This document shows positions 44,999 to 53,258 of a stretch of 64,000 nucleotides of DNA, piece by piece. Every line of letters starts with the position of its first letter. Position 1 is the first letter of the stretch. The stretch is from Vibrionales bacterium SWAT-3 (GTDB lineage Bacteria; Pseudomonadota; Gammaproteobacteria; Enterobacterales; Vibrionaceae), in contig AAZW01000012.1 in assembly GCA_000169995.1 (NCBI GenBank), positions 52,497-116,496 on the forward strand. Reading direction: 5' to 3'. Under the pieces are notes generated by a model that saw nothing but the letters and a program-made list of their open reading frames with translations, was not told where the DNA came from and searched no databases. The position numbers and the translations under genes were made by a program.

Positions 44999-46761
44999 CC
45001 AGTTCTCCTCGGGAAGGACAGGTAAACACCGTCTTGGCCTTCCAAATAAATATCCACTTGAGTAAAGCTGTTGAAGCCTGCGAAATAAGCGAAGAAGTGG
45101 TCAAGCAAATGACCAAAGAGCGATACGCCTCCGTTGACATTGCTTGCGTCTAACGTCACCGAAATTTTTGTGCCGTAAGCAAAACATGTTTTTCCTGACA
45201 CACGGATCGGAGCCACCACTTGCTCCTGCTCGATATTTTGCAGAGACTCGATATAGATGTGGTTTTGCACCGCTTGGTTGTGGTTATACAAATCAAACAC
45301 ATTTTTCAGCGTAGCGGTTGGGTCATCCGTCCCTAGAATCGCGTGATAGTTAAAGTGCAAATGGCAAAGCAGTGCCCATACATTCTTATTTGCGTCACGA
45401 CTACGCACTGGCAAGGTTGGGCGGCGCAGCAAGTTCATAGCCGCTGGAATCGTAAGAGATTCTCGACATGTCACTTGGCTGTTTACAGGCAATGAGCCTG
45501 CTCGAATGCCATCAGTCGCGGTTGTCGTCACCGACCAAACTCTCGACGACATCGTGGCACTAACATGCCCAATATCAGCCACTTTTAAGCCACTGCGAAG
45601 CACGCCTCTTTCGTGGGTATCCTGTACGAGCTGCCAACGAAGTGCAGTCTCTGTACTGCTGTACTTGTCTCCGTAGATCTGACAGACCTGAAACGGTTCG
45701 CCCTCCGTCACGTCTAGCACCTCATCAACAGAAAATACTTCCAAATCATTACCCTGACTTGCATCAAGATAAATTGGGTACTGCTTTTGAGTGAAGTCGA
45801 TTTGCAGAGGTTCTGACACTTTGGTTTGCAGGTTCACCAATGGTGTACAAAACAGAGAAAAATGTTGTGCTTGAATGCTACGAGCTTGCACCACACTCAT
45901 CTCATTCAAGAAAATCTGAATACGAAACTCTGAGCCGATCGCTTGTTGCATGACATTGCCAAGGTCTAATTTGAATCCTTGAAATCTTTCAGGGAACATG
46001 AAGAACTCGGTCAGCAACTTAAAGCCGCCAAAGCTTGCTGCTTGATACGGTAAAATAGTGTCATTCACATCGAAGCGAATTGGCTGCAGTGCAGACTTAC
46101 CTAATGAGTAGCTCTTGCCATTATTCTGGATACAAACCTGACAGCGCCCGTGGGCGAGTACATCATACAAACGCAACGCGAAGTGGCTTTCACCTTTGAG
46201 ATGCAGTTTCAACTGGTCAATATCCAGATCACGCAACACGATACCGCTGTCGGTAGCTTTAATCGTCAGCTCCAACATCGCTTTTGCGTTTTCTGCACCC
46301 GCAGGCTTAGCCAGTTCAAATGGCGCAAACAGCACTTCAGCCGAAGCAACTTGAATTGGCAGCAGCGCTATATCTTCGGAAGTGCGAAACACCACTGGCT
46401 CACCAGATTCACTCGCGACATCAAATTCTGTGCCTTTAGGTATACTGTGCTTTGCATTCGCTTCTTCAAAAATAGCGAAGTCCAACATGCTGTATGACGG
46501 CACTGGCCTTAGATAATGCGGGAACAACAAGTTCACCAAGCTTTCTGTCAGCTCTGGGTAAGACTCATCCAAGCGCTGCTGCAGTTTGCCGTTCATCAAG
46601 GCAACACTTTCAATTAAACGCGCGATCTGAGGATCATCAATACTGTCTTTACGCATTCCCAACGCACGAGCCGTCCCCGGATGACGTTCCGCGAACTGAG
46701 AGGCTTCATTGCGAATAAAGCGCAGTTCCTGTTCAAAATAGGAAAGCAATGAATCAGACAA
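44980..46761 (-). CDS. tssF: TssF baseplate protein
   Basis: 593 aa. The beginning, YFEQELRFIRNEASQFAERH, and the block DPQIARLIESVALMNGKLQQ followed by LLFPHYLRPVPSYSML are the conserved TssF/VasA signatures. TssF2G dimers form baseplate wedges around the VgrG hub. The gene overlaps tssE upstream by 8 bp. Full length. Confidence 0.95.
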   Translation of the reverse strand: MSDSLLSYFEQELRFIRNEASQFAERHPGTARALGMRKDSIDDPQIARLIESVALMNGKLQQRLDESYPELTESLVNLLFPHYLRPVPSYSMLDFAIFEEANAKHSIPKGTEFDVASESGEPVVFRTSEDIALLPIQVASAEVLFAPFELAKPAGAENAKAMLELTIKATDSGIVLRDLDIDQLKLHLKGESHFALRLYDVLAHGRCQVCIQNNGKSYSLGKSALQPIRFDVNDTILPYQAASFGGFKLLTEFFMFPERFQGFKLDLGNVMQQAIGSEFRIQIFLNEMSVVQARSIQAQHFSLFCTPLVNLQTKVSEPLQIDFTQKQYPIYLDASQGNDLEVFSVDEVLDVTEGEPFQVCQIYGDKYSSTETALRWQLVQDTHERGVLRSGLKVADIGHVSATMSSRVWSVTTTATDGIRAGSLPVNSQVTCRESLTIPAAMNLLRRPTLPVRSRDANKNVWALLCHLHFNYHAILGTDDPTATLKNVFDLYNHNQAVQNHIYIESLQNIEQEQVVAPIRVSGKTCFAYGTKISVTLDASNVNGGVSLFGHLLDHFFAYFAGFNSFTQVDIYLEGQDGVYLSFPRRTGCKSLL

Positions 46762-47170
46762 AATTCGACTTCCTTACATCTAGTTTGTTGCTGCTCAAAT
46801 CCAAAAAAGAATCCAGTACGATCGCCTCATCACCGAGCTCTGAATGCACCACGGCGGAAAGGCGAAAACTCAATTGGTTGCTACCCAATTCCCCTTCTTG
46901 AACATCAATCTCTACCTGGCTCAGGCGAGGTTCGAAGTTTCGGATCAGCACTTCAATTTCTGCGACAATGTCACTGGTGTTGTTTTTACTTTGAGCGCGA
47001 GCCATGTTGCGCATACCGAACTCGGCAATCGTTCCTTTTTCCGATAAAAACATCTCTGAGCACAGAGGTGCTCGGCTGGAAATAAGATCACAGACGTTAT
47101 CAACAATCGCATCTCGAACGCTGTCGATATTGTCATTCCAGCTTTGGGTTAACTTAGCCATTAAGCTCAT
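46754..47170 (-). CDS. tssE: TssE, gp25-like baseplate protein
   Basis: 138 aa with the gp25-like fold of phage baseplates. CSEMFLSEKGTIAEFGMRNM and EVLIRNFEPRLSQVEIDVQE correspond to the EPR-like (here EPRL) motif that nucleates sheath polymerisation. It overlaps both the preceding tssC-like gene (4 bp) and tssF. Confidence 0.92.
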   Translation of the reverse strand: MSLMAKLTQSWNDNIDSVRDAIVDNVCDLISSRAPLCSEMFLSEKGTIAEFGMRNMARAQSKNNTSDIVAEIEVLIRNFEPRLSQVEIDVQEGELGSNQLSFRLSAVVHSELGDEAIVLDSFLDLSSNKLDVRKSNFV

Positions 47171-48522
47171 GATGTCTCTCCAACCTCACTGCCAGATACC
47201 GAAGTTGTTAACACCACTTTCGCATCCATCATTTCGTATTGATATTGAGGCTGAAGCATGATCTCGCATAAGTAGCGGGTTTTATCATGAGGAGCCTCTT
47301 CAATGCGTACATAGCAAGATCGCAGCGGGTATCGGGCAAGTACGGCATCCTCACCATAATTGACGTTGCTAATGAACTGCTCTAGCCATCGCTCTAGACT
47401 GCGTCGACAACTTTCTGCGCTGTCATATCGACCAACTTGGTCACGAATTTGAACCTTGATGTAATGGGCAAATCGGCAAGCCATTAGGTTGGTTTGGAGC
47501 ATACCGAGCTGACGTTGAGCTTCATCAGGCGCTTGCCAAACAGATTGATTGCTAAAGAAACCTTTATGGCCACTTAAGTAAATACTGGTTAAAGGCATGA
47601 ATCCTTGAGACGACCAAAAACCATCATCTTCACTGTAGATGTCTACCTGTGCCTTAAGCTCTTTTGAGTCCTGAACGATCGCCCCATACGAACCTGTCTC
47701 ATCGTAAGAACGCAGGAATCCAAACCAACTGATTCGGTCAAACTCTCGCATTACATTACCGAGCAAGAGGTAAGCGCTGCTGCCCCATAAGGCATATTTC
47801 TCTTGCTGGCATTCGTTAAAAACAAACCCAGCCTGATATTGACGATATGGTTGACGAATCAAATGTTCTGGCATCACCAAGTGCAAAAATCGTGATGAGC
47901 TTTTTTCTCGTAGCAGCTGCCAAGAAACAAAATCTCGACTAGTAAGAATGCGATCAATCCTCGCACTATCGTGAAGTAGCCTTCTCGGTTCATCACCAAA
48001 GAAAAACTCGTCGGTTCCGAGCACCATTGGGCAAAAAGAGAGCTCCCCTAGCTCAGAGAGCAGTTGAAGGGTGTAGAGATCGTCATACTCCTGATCATCG
48101 GCGTAATCAGCCGAGACCTTATGATCGACCATCACCATGCCAAATGGACTACCACCGGCGGTATCCAGCTCATTTGAATACAGCTTTCGGTATAGGGATG
48201 ACTGCTTAGATCGAAAGAGTAATTGAGATCTGCCGAAACCATACTCCAACTCAAGTCGAGCATTTTGATTTTGACTCGACGTTGGGATTACTTGTTGCTG
48301 CGCTAACGATTTAAGCCCCGTCCAAGAGGCTTCTAACTGCTTATAGTTAGGGTGTTGGATAACGTCCGACAACTGTTCACTTATTGACGTATCAATCTCG
48401 GAGATCAAACGAACCAACAATGCTTTGAATTGAGCCACCGACTGACTTTTTGCGCACACTAACAGCTCCTGCCAGGCAGGATTCTCAGCTAAAATGCGGT
48501 CAAATTTGGAATCTGTATACAT
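47167..48522 (-). CDS. Second TssC-like sheath-family protein
   Basis: 451 aa of the TssC/VipB/EvpB superfamily. LSDVIQHPNYKQLEASWTGL, FGMVMVDHKVSADY and RFAHYIKVQIRDQVGRYDSA match the sheath large-subunit pattern in the neighbouring tssC (492 aa), but the N-terminal about 40 residues that thread through TssB are shorter and the C-terminus differs. It follows tssC by 46 bp and overlaps tssE. Such paralogues occur next to tssC in some T6SSs. Their role is unclear: a cap, a baseplate-proximal ring or a regulator. Confidence 0.85.
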   Translation of the reverse strand: MYTDSKFDRILAENPAWQELLVCAKSQSVAQFKALLVRLISEIDTSISEQLSDVIQHPNYKQLEASWTGLKSLAQQQVIPTSSQNQNARLELEYGFGRSQLLFRSKQSSLYRKLYSNELDTAGGSPFGMVMVDHKVSADYADDQEYDDLYTLQLLSELGELSFCPMVLGTDEFFFGDEPRRLLHDSARIDRILTSRDFVSWQLLREKSSSRFLHLVMPEHLIRQPYRQYQAGFVFNECQQEKYALWGSSAYLLLGNVMREFDRISWFGFLRSYDETGSYGAIVQDSKELKAQVDIYSEDDGFWSSQGFMPLTSIYLSGHKGFFSNQSVWQAPDEAQRQLGMLQTNLMACRFAHYIKVQIRDQVGRYDSAESCRRSLERWLEQFISNVNYGEDAVLARYPLRSCYVRIEEAPHDKTRYLCEIMLQPQYQYEMMDAKVVLTTSVSGSEVGETS

Positions 48523-48568
48523 CAGCGACTCAGTTCAAAACATTCGGGGACAGCGCCCCCGAATAGAA

Positions 48569-50047
48569 TTAACCAGGAATGTTCGCAACCATTCGTAGTG
48601 AAGTGGTTAGCTCTTCCATTTGCAGCCAAGGGCGTAAGTAAGCCACTGCAGAGTAAGCACCCGGGCGTCCAGCTTGCTCTTCTACTGTCACTTTCGCTTC
48701 AACCAATGGATGTGTTGCTTTCGCATCGTTACCAATCGCATTTGGGTTAACGTATTGGTTGATCCAAGAGTTCAACTCTTTCTCAACGTCGTTTGGATCA
48801 AGGTTTGAACCAATACGATCACGGCCCATTACTTTTAGGTACTGTGCGATTCGGCTGCTTGCCATTGTGTATGGAAGACGTGCTGAAATTGCCGCGTTTG
48901 CCGTTGCATCTGGGTCTGTGTACGTTTTTGGTTTATGCGCAGTCTGAGCACCCATAAACACCGCGTAGTTGGTGTTTTTGTAGTGAACTAGTGGCAAGAA
49001 GCCAAGATCACTCAGCTCTTTCTCACGCTCATCCGTTAGGTTAACTTCTGTCGGACATTGCTGTAGCAAGTCACCGGCATCAGAGTAGTGAGTGAAGTTT
49101 GGCAGGTTCTCAACTTTACCGCCGTTCTCAGTACCGCGGATCGCCGTACACCAACCGTACTTGGTGTAAGCTTGAGTCATTAGAAGACCAAACTCATACG
49201 CCGCATTGCTCCATACAAAATCGCCGTCTGAAGACACAACTTGCTGACCGTTGTCGCGAGTTTGAAGCTCTTCAAATGCAAATGATTTAACTGGAACAGT
49301 TTCTGCACCGTAAGGAAGGCGAGCCATCGTTTTCGGTAGAGTCAGAGCAACGTAGCGTGAGTCATCGCTTTCACGGAATGCATTCCAGCTTGCGTATGCT
49401 GGCGAATCAAAGCCTGCTGCAACTGGCTTGCCTTCAGAAAAGCTACTGAATGCGTTGAAGTCGAACATGCTTGCATTCGCGGCAGCAACGAAAGGTGCGT
49501 GAGACGCTGAAGCAACTTCACCCATGTAACGTAGCAGAGCAACGTCTTCATCACCGTAACCAAATTCGTAGTCACCTAGCAGTGCGCCGTATGGCTGACC
49601 ACCAGCTGTACCAAATTCTTCTTGATAAACCATATTGAAGAAACGGCTGCGATCGATCGCTGGTGCATCTTCAAATTGCTCTAGCAATTCGTCTTTGGTG
49701 TAATCCGCCAGTTTGATTTTCAGATCTGGGCCTAGCTCGCTGTTTTTCACAAGCTTTTGCAAGCCTAGCCATGAGCCTTCCATTTTTTGGAACTCACCGT
49801 TTTGCATCACCGTTGACAGCTGCTCAGAGATTTTGCTGTCTAGCGCGCTGATTGCTTTTTCAATCGTCAACGTTAGGTTCTTATCCCAAGTCACTGTACC
49901 TTCCAGCGCTTGAGAAGCCATGATGCTCAATAGCTCTTTTGTCGTATCTACTGGTGTTTGTGCTGTTGCGTTGATCGCTCGGTCAAGAAAGCTCTGCGTT
50001 GCTTCTGCTTCAGTAGCACCTTGTACTGCTTGTTGTTCTACAGACAT
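48569..50047 (-). CDS. tssC: TssC (VipB) sheath large subunit
   Basis: 492 aa. Central domain with MQNGEFQKMEGSWLGLQKLV, GALLGDYEFGYGDEDVALLR and ARLPYGAETVPVKSF, and the C-terminal SSRIAQYLKVMGRDRIGS and YLRPWLQMEELTTSLR are highly conserved in TssC. With TssB it builds the contractile sheath. The stop and start codons of tssB/tssC share a base, so the two are coupled. Full length. Confidence 0.96.
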   Translation of the reverse strand: MSVEQQAVQGATEAEATQSFLDRAINATAQTPVDTTKELLSIMASQALEGTVTWDKNLTLTIEKAISALDSKISEQLSTVMQNGEFQKMEGSWLGLQKLVKNSELGPDLKIKLADYTKDELLEQFEDAPAIDRSRFFNMVYQEEFGTAGGQPYGALLGDYEFGYGDEDVALLRYMGEVASASHAPFVAAANASMFDFNAFSSFSEGKPVAAGFDSPAYASWNAFRESDDSRYVALTLPKTMARLPYGAETVPVKSFAFEELQTRDNGQQVVSSDGDFVWSNAAYEFGLLMTQAYTKYGWCTAIRGTENGGKVENLPNFTHYSDAGDLLQQCPTEVNLTDEREKELSDLGFLPLVHYKNTNYAVFMGAQTAHKPKTYTDPDATANAAISARLPYTMASSRIAQYLKVMGRDRIGSNLDPNDVEKELNSWINQYVNPNAIGNDAKATHPLVEAKVTVEEQAGRPGAYSAVAYLRPWLQMEELTTSLRMVANIPG

Positions 50048-50556
50048 TATTCCGCTCCCTCTTTGCTCAAACCTAGTTCTTGAGCTAAACCGTTGATGGC
50101 ATCTGCGCTTTGCAGAACTTCTTTCAGTAGACGCTCAAGATCTCTCGAACGATCGGCTTTGCTTAGCAGTACTTTTAGCTGGTTACGTGTTTCAACCAAC
50201 TGCTTAAGCGGCTCAATTTGATCAACTAAGTTCTCTGGGTGGAAATCTTTCATCGAACGGAAGCTTAAGTTCACTTCAAACTGGCTATCATCATTAGCTA
50301 GCTTGTTATCAACCTTGTACGAAAGACGCGGGTGAATTTGACCCATCACTGTATCGAAGTTGTCTTTATCGATACCCGTGAACTCTCGCTCTTCTAAATC
50401 AACTTTTTCTGATTCTGGTTTGTGGCCTGAAAAGTCGCCAATTACGCCAACAACAAACGGCAGCTCTTTCGTCTCTACAGCGCCGTTCGTTTCAACGTCA
50501 TAAGTGATACTGACACGGTTCTTACTAACGCGCTTATGTTGTGAGTTCAATGCCAT
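50047..50556 (-). CDS. tssB: TssB (VipA) sheath small subunit
   Basis: 169 aa. VSITYDVETNGAVETKELPF followed by VVGVIGDFSGHKPE, and VDLEEREFTGIDKDNFDTVM, are the standard TssB motifs. It wraps with TssC into the cog-like sheath subunit. It lies 69 bp after hcp, with RBS GGACACC/weak GGA upstream, and is fused in translation with tssC. Confidence 0.96.
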   Translation of the reverse strand: MALNSQHKRVSKNRVSITYDVETNGAVETKELPFVVGVIGDFSGHKPESEKVDLEEREFTGIDKDNFDTVMGQIHPRLSYKVDNKLANDDSQFEVNLSFRSMKDFHPENLVDQIEPLKQLVETRNQLKVLLSKADRSRDLERLLKEVLQSADAINGLAQELGLSKEGAE

Positions 50557-50625
50557 AACGGTGTCCTAAAATGAGATATTCATGAAATAGACATGCCACT
50601 GAACGTGGCATGTCTAATGAAAGAA

Positions 50626-51156
50626 TTACTTACCAGAAGTCATTTTTCCGGTCGGTAGGTCGTAAGTCACAACACCACCGCTTTGTAGTTCACCACCTTC
50701 TTTCTCGTAGTGATGTTTCTGAGAAATAGAAGTGTAAGAAAGAGATAGGCTTTCGTACGGTTGAGAACCGTCAGTGCCGCTCACGTTGTAAGAAACTAGA
50801 CGTGCTTTTTCTAGCTTAACTTGGAAGTAAACGTCTGCACCTTGGCCATCGTTAGAAGGCTTAGTAAATGCAATCTCAACTGTTTTACCTTCTTTACCTG
50901 GGTTGAATAGGTAAGACAGTAGATCTTCAGAAGCACCATCGACTTCTTTAGTTACGCTAACTTCGCTTACGCCAACCATGCCTGAATCCGCATTGGTGCC
51001 GTTACCGATGTCCATAGCAACGTTACGAACGCCACCCCAAGAGTAAGAGTTGATTGCAAACCAACCGTCATTTTTACCTTCAGCCGTTTCTAGCTGACCG
51101 ATAGTCGCTGCGCCCTCAACTTGAAGACCGCTTACACGCATGTAAATACTTGCCAT
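50626..51156 (-). CDS. hcp: Hcp (TssD) inner-tube protein
   Basis: 176 aa. MASIYMRVSGLQVEGAATIG, then VEVSVTKEVDGAS-like SEVSVTKEVDGASEDLL and YESLSLSYTSISQKHHYEKE are Hcp hallmarks. Hexameric rings of Hcp stack to form the expelled tube and can carry small effectors in the lumen. No C-terminal toxin extension. RBS AAGGAA is 9 bp before the ATG. It follows tssA by 26 bp. Confidence 0.96.
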   Translation of the reverse strand: MASIYMRVSGLQVEGAATIGQLETAEGKNDGWFAINSYSWGGVRNVAMDIGNGTNADSGMVGVSEVSVTKEVDGASEDLLSYLFNPGKEGKTVEIAFTKPSNDGQGADVYFQVKLEKARLVSYNVSGTDGSQPYESLSLSYTSISQKHHYEKEGGELQSGGVVTYDLPTGKMTSGK

Positions 51157-51182
51157 GATTTTTCCTTATTTTTTAAACACAA

Positions 51183-52574
51183 TTACCAACTCAGAGCCGA
51201 CGTAGCGGATGATTGTGGTTTTTCATCTTGCTTAGATTGGGTATCTACAGGGGAAGTCTGAGATACATGCTCTTCGACACTTGGCGGCTCCGAAACGGGA
51301 GGCGTCGCTTGAGGTGTCTGGGGGCTTTCAATGTCCACCGTTGGAGTACTCATCTCCGGCAGCAAAACCTGATCGAGATGATTCAATCCAGCGGCATTAA
51401 AAATCGTACTAAGAGCGTCACCGTTTTGTTCCGACATCATTTCTTGCAGCAACTCAGGTAAGGATAAATATCCCCATCGAATCGCTTTTTCTAACAAGAA
51501 TGAAATTGGGCTATGCGGTTCGCTCTGGCGAAAATAATCAGAGACTTCTCTCAGCAAATGGAAAGCTAAGTCTCGGTTCATGTTGTTAAAGTTACCCAGT
51601 TCAGAGAGATTTCCTGCGTGTAAGTGTTGGCTTACGGTCTGAGCCTGCTCCGATGGCATAGGTATTGGCTCTATCTGTTTTGGATCCATATGGTTTGGCT
51701 GATCACCTTCAGAAACTGAACTTTCGGCAACCTCTTGCTCTACTGCCTTGGCCTCCGCTTTCGGGGCCAACTTAATTCCGCTTAAATGAACCAAAGCGTT
51801 TTCAACGAGGGTAAGCAGTGACTTCGCAAATCCAAAGTTGGTAGTTTGACTGCCTACAGACTGACAATGAGTGCTCACTAACGTAGACAAACGCTCCAAC
51901 TGGAAGATACAACGTTTGGCATTTTCCATCTTGAATTGAATCGCGGAACGCTCTTGAGCCACCGTGGTGGTAAGCGTAGATTTCAGTTGGCTGATTTCGC
52001 CTTTTCTCTCTGCACTTTGAAAATCAAAAAACGTCACTTCCCCAACTAAGGGCAGTTGCAGCATCGGGGCATAGAGAATCGAGCTTTCCTCGCTATCACC
52101 AACTAATTGGAAAAATGCTTTAACTTTCGCATCAGCTTGCTCTCTCTCTTTGCCCTTATCATCATCAGATTTGAGCTTTTCAACTGGCAGTACAGGGTTG
52201 AGGTGATCCCAGTACTTCTCACTTAAATCGGCTAACCACTCAAGGCTATTCGCAGCACTTTCTAACGTGGTATCGAGAAGGAATTGAGCGGCAACAAACC
52301 ATGAGATGAGCTCGATATCTCTGGTTGTCTTTGAAAACTGTTCGAACAAGCTGTCTGAAAGAGTCTTCCAGCTATTTAGACATGCCTCTTGTAACGCGTC
52401 TTTCTCGTCAGCACTGGGGTTTTGACTTAGCTTACGCAGCGCTGTTTGCGCGACATTAAATTCATTACGTAATGGGCGAAAAGCACCTTTATCCAGTTTA
52501 AGGTAAACGCCACAGATAGAATCATCACTCAGAGGTGTAGAAAGTTGCTCAATTTGATGCTTTGAAAAAGGCAT
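51183..52574 (-). CDS. tssA: TssA cap/priming protein, long form
   Basis: 463 aa. The N-terminal ImpA_N domain starts after a short leader (ISTPLSDDSICGVYLKLD-like region) with ALRKLSQNP and RDIELISWFVAAQFLL; a middle helical domain and a Pro, Ser, Gln-rich tail close the protein (residues about 410-463). TssA organises baseplate and sheath assembly at the distal end or at the priming stage. It is the first gene of the - strand cluster, with a 678-bp intergenic region upstream shared with vgrG. A strong AT-rich leader is present. Confidence 0.9.
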   Translation of the reverse strand: MPFSKHQIEQLSTPLSDDSICGVYLKLDKGAFRPLRNEFNVAQTALRKLSQNPSADEKDALQEACLNSWKTLSDSLFEQFSKTTRDIELISWFVAAQFLLDTTLESAANSLEWLADLSEKYWDHLNPVLPVEKLKSDDDKGKEREQADAKVKAFFQLVGDSEESSILYAPMLQLPLVGEVTFFDFQSAERKGEISQLKSTLTTTVAQERSAIQFKMENAKRCIFQLERLSTLVSTHCQSVGSQTTNFGFAKSLLTLVENALVHLSGIKLAPKAEAKAVEQEVAESSVSEGDQPNHMDPKQIEPIPMPSEQAQTVSQHLHAGNLSELGNFNNMNRDLAFHLLREVSDYFRQSEPHSPISFLLEKAIRWGYLSLPELLQEMMSEQNGDALSTIFNAAGLNHLDQVLLPEMSTPTVDIESPQTPQATPPVSEPPSVEEHVSQTSPVDTQSKQDEKPQSSATSALSW

Positions 52575-53252
52575 AGGTTCCTGCTCTATTGGGTTAATCA
52601 GCCGACTATTCGCTTAAGTGCTAATAAAGTTCAATCGCTATTTTCTGTATTTTAGATAAGGAAAAACGGTAGAGGTATTGAGTTAGTTCAACTGCCAAAT
52701 TCTTATTTGCGCAGCAAAAATAACATTTTACTAATATTGTTTCATACTAAGTGGCAAATTTATTAATTGCCAAGATTATATCTTTGAGATGAATTATAGA
52801 AAGACCCATTCACGCCATGTTTGGGGGATTTTTAGGCCATACAACCTCTTTAAAATAACACTACAAAAAGAAATGAAATTAGATAAATTGCTGATTTTGT
52901 TTGAATTAAAACAAATCAAGCATGATAGAGCCTTATATATTAACAATGTCTTAAATATCCCCTCAAAGATATAGCCATCATAAAAACATGAACGCCCTAG
53001 CGCAGCGTCTTAAAAATGAAACAAATTTGAGAATAAAAATAACCGCAAAGTAATCGATTACATCTTATTCAGATAATAATTAAATAAACAAATTACCTTG
53101 AATTAAGGTCTAACTCGAAATAGATTAAATGTACAGAGCATGAAAGTTGATACCAACACATCAAGTAATAATAATATCAATTATTATGTAATAATTTCGA
53201 ATGTTCATCCAATAAACAGCCTTTTAGAACTGTTTATTTAATAGTGAATTAA
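52575..53252. promoter_or_regulatory. 678-bp AT-rich divergent control region between tssA and vgrG
   Basis: No supported gene. It must hold the promoters for the large - strand T6SS cluster and the + strand vgrG module. A 21-bp dyad, TGGCAA and TTGCCA arms around TTTATTA-like DNA (52751-52771), is the best operator candidate. No sigma-54 promoter with correct GG/GC spacing is found. The 61-aa ORF at 52789 on the + strand is judged spurious. Confidence 0.55.
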
Positions 53253-53258
53253 GTGAAT

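Noticed and set aside
52575..52800. Sigma-54 promoter for the T6SS cluster
   Set aside because: TGGC and TTGC elements are present but the GG-to-GC spacing is 14 nt where 10 is required, and no sigma-54 activator gene is in the window.
52789..52974. 61-aa + strand ORF between tssA and vgrG
   Set aside because: No ribosome site, AT-rich codon use unlike its neighbours, and located in an expected promoter region.
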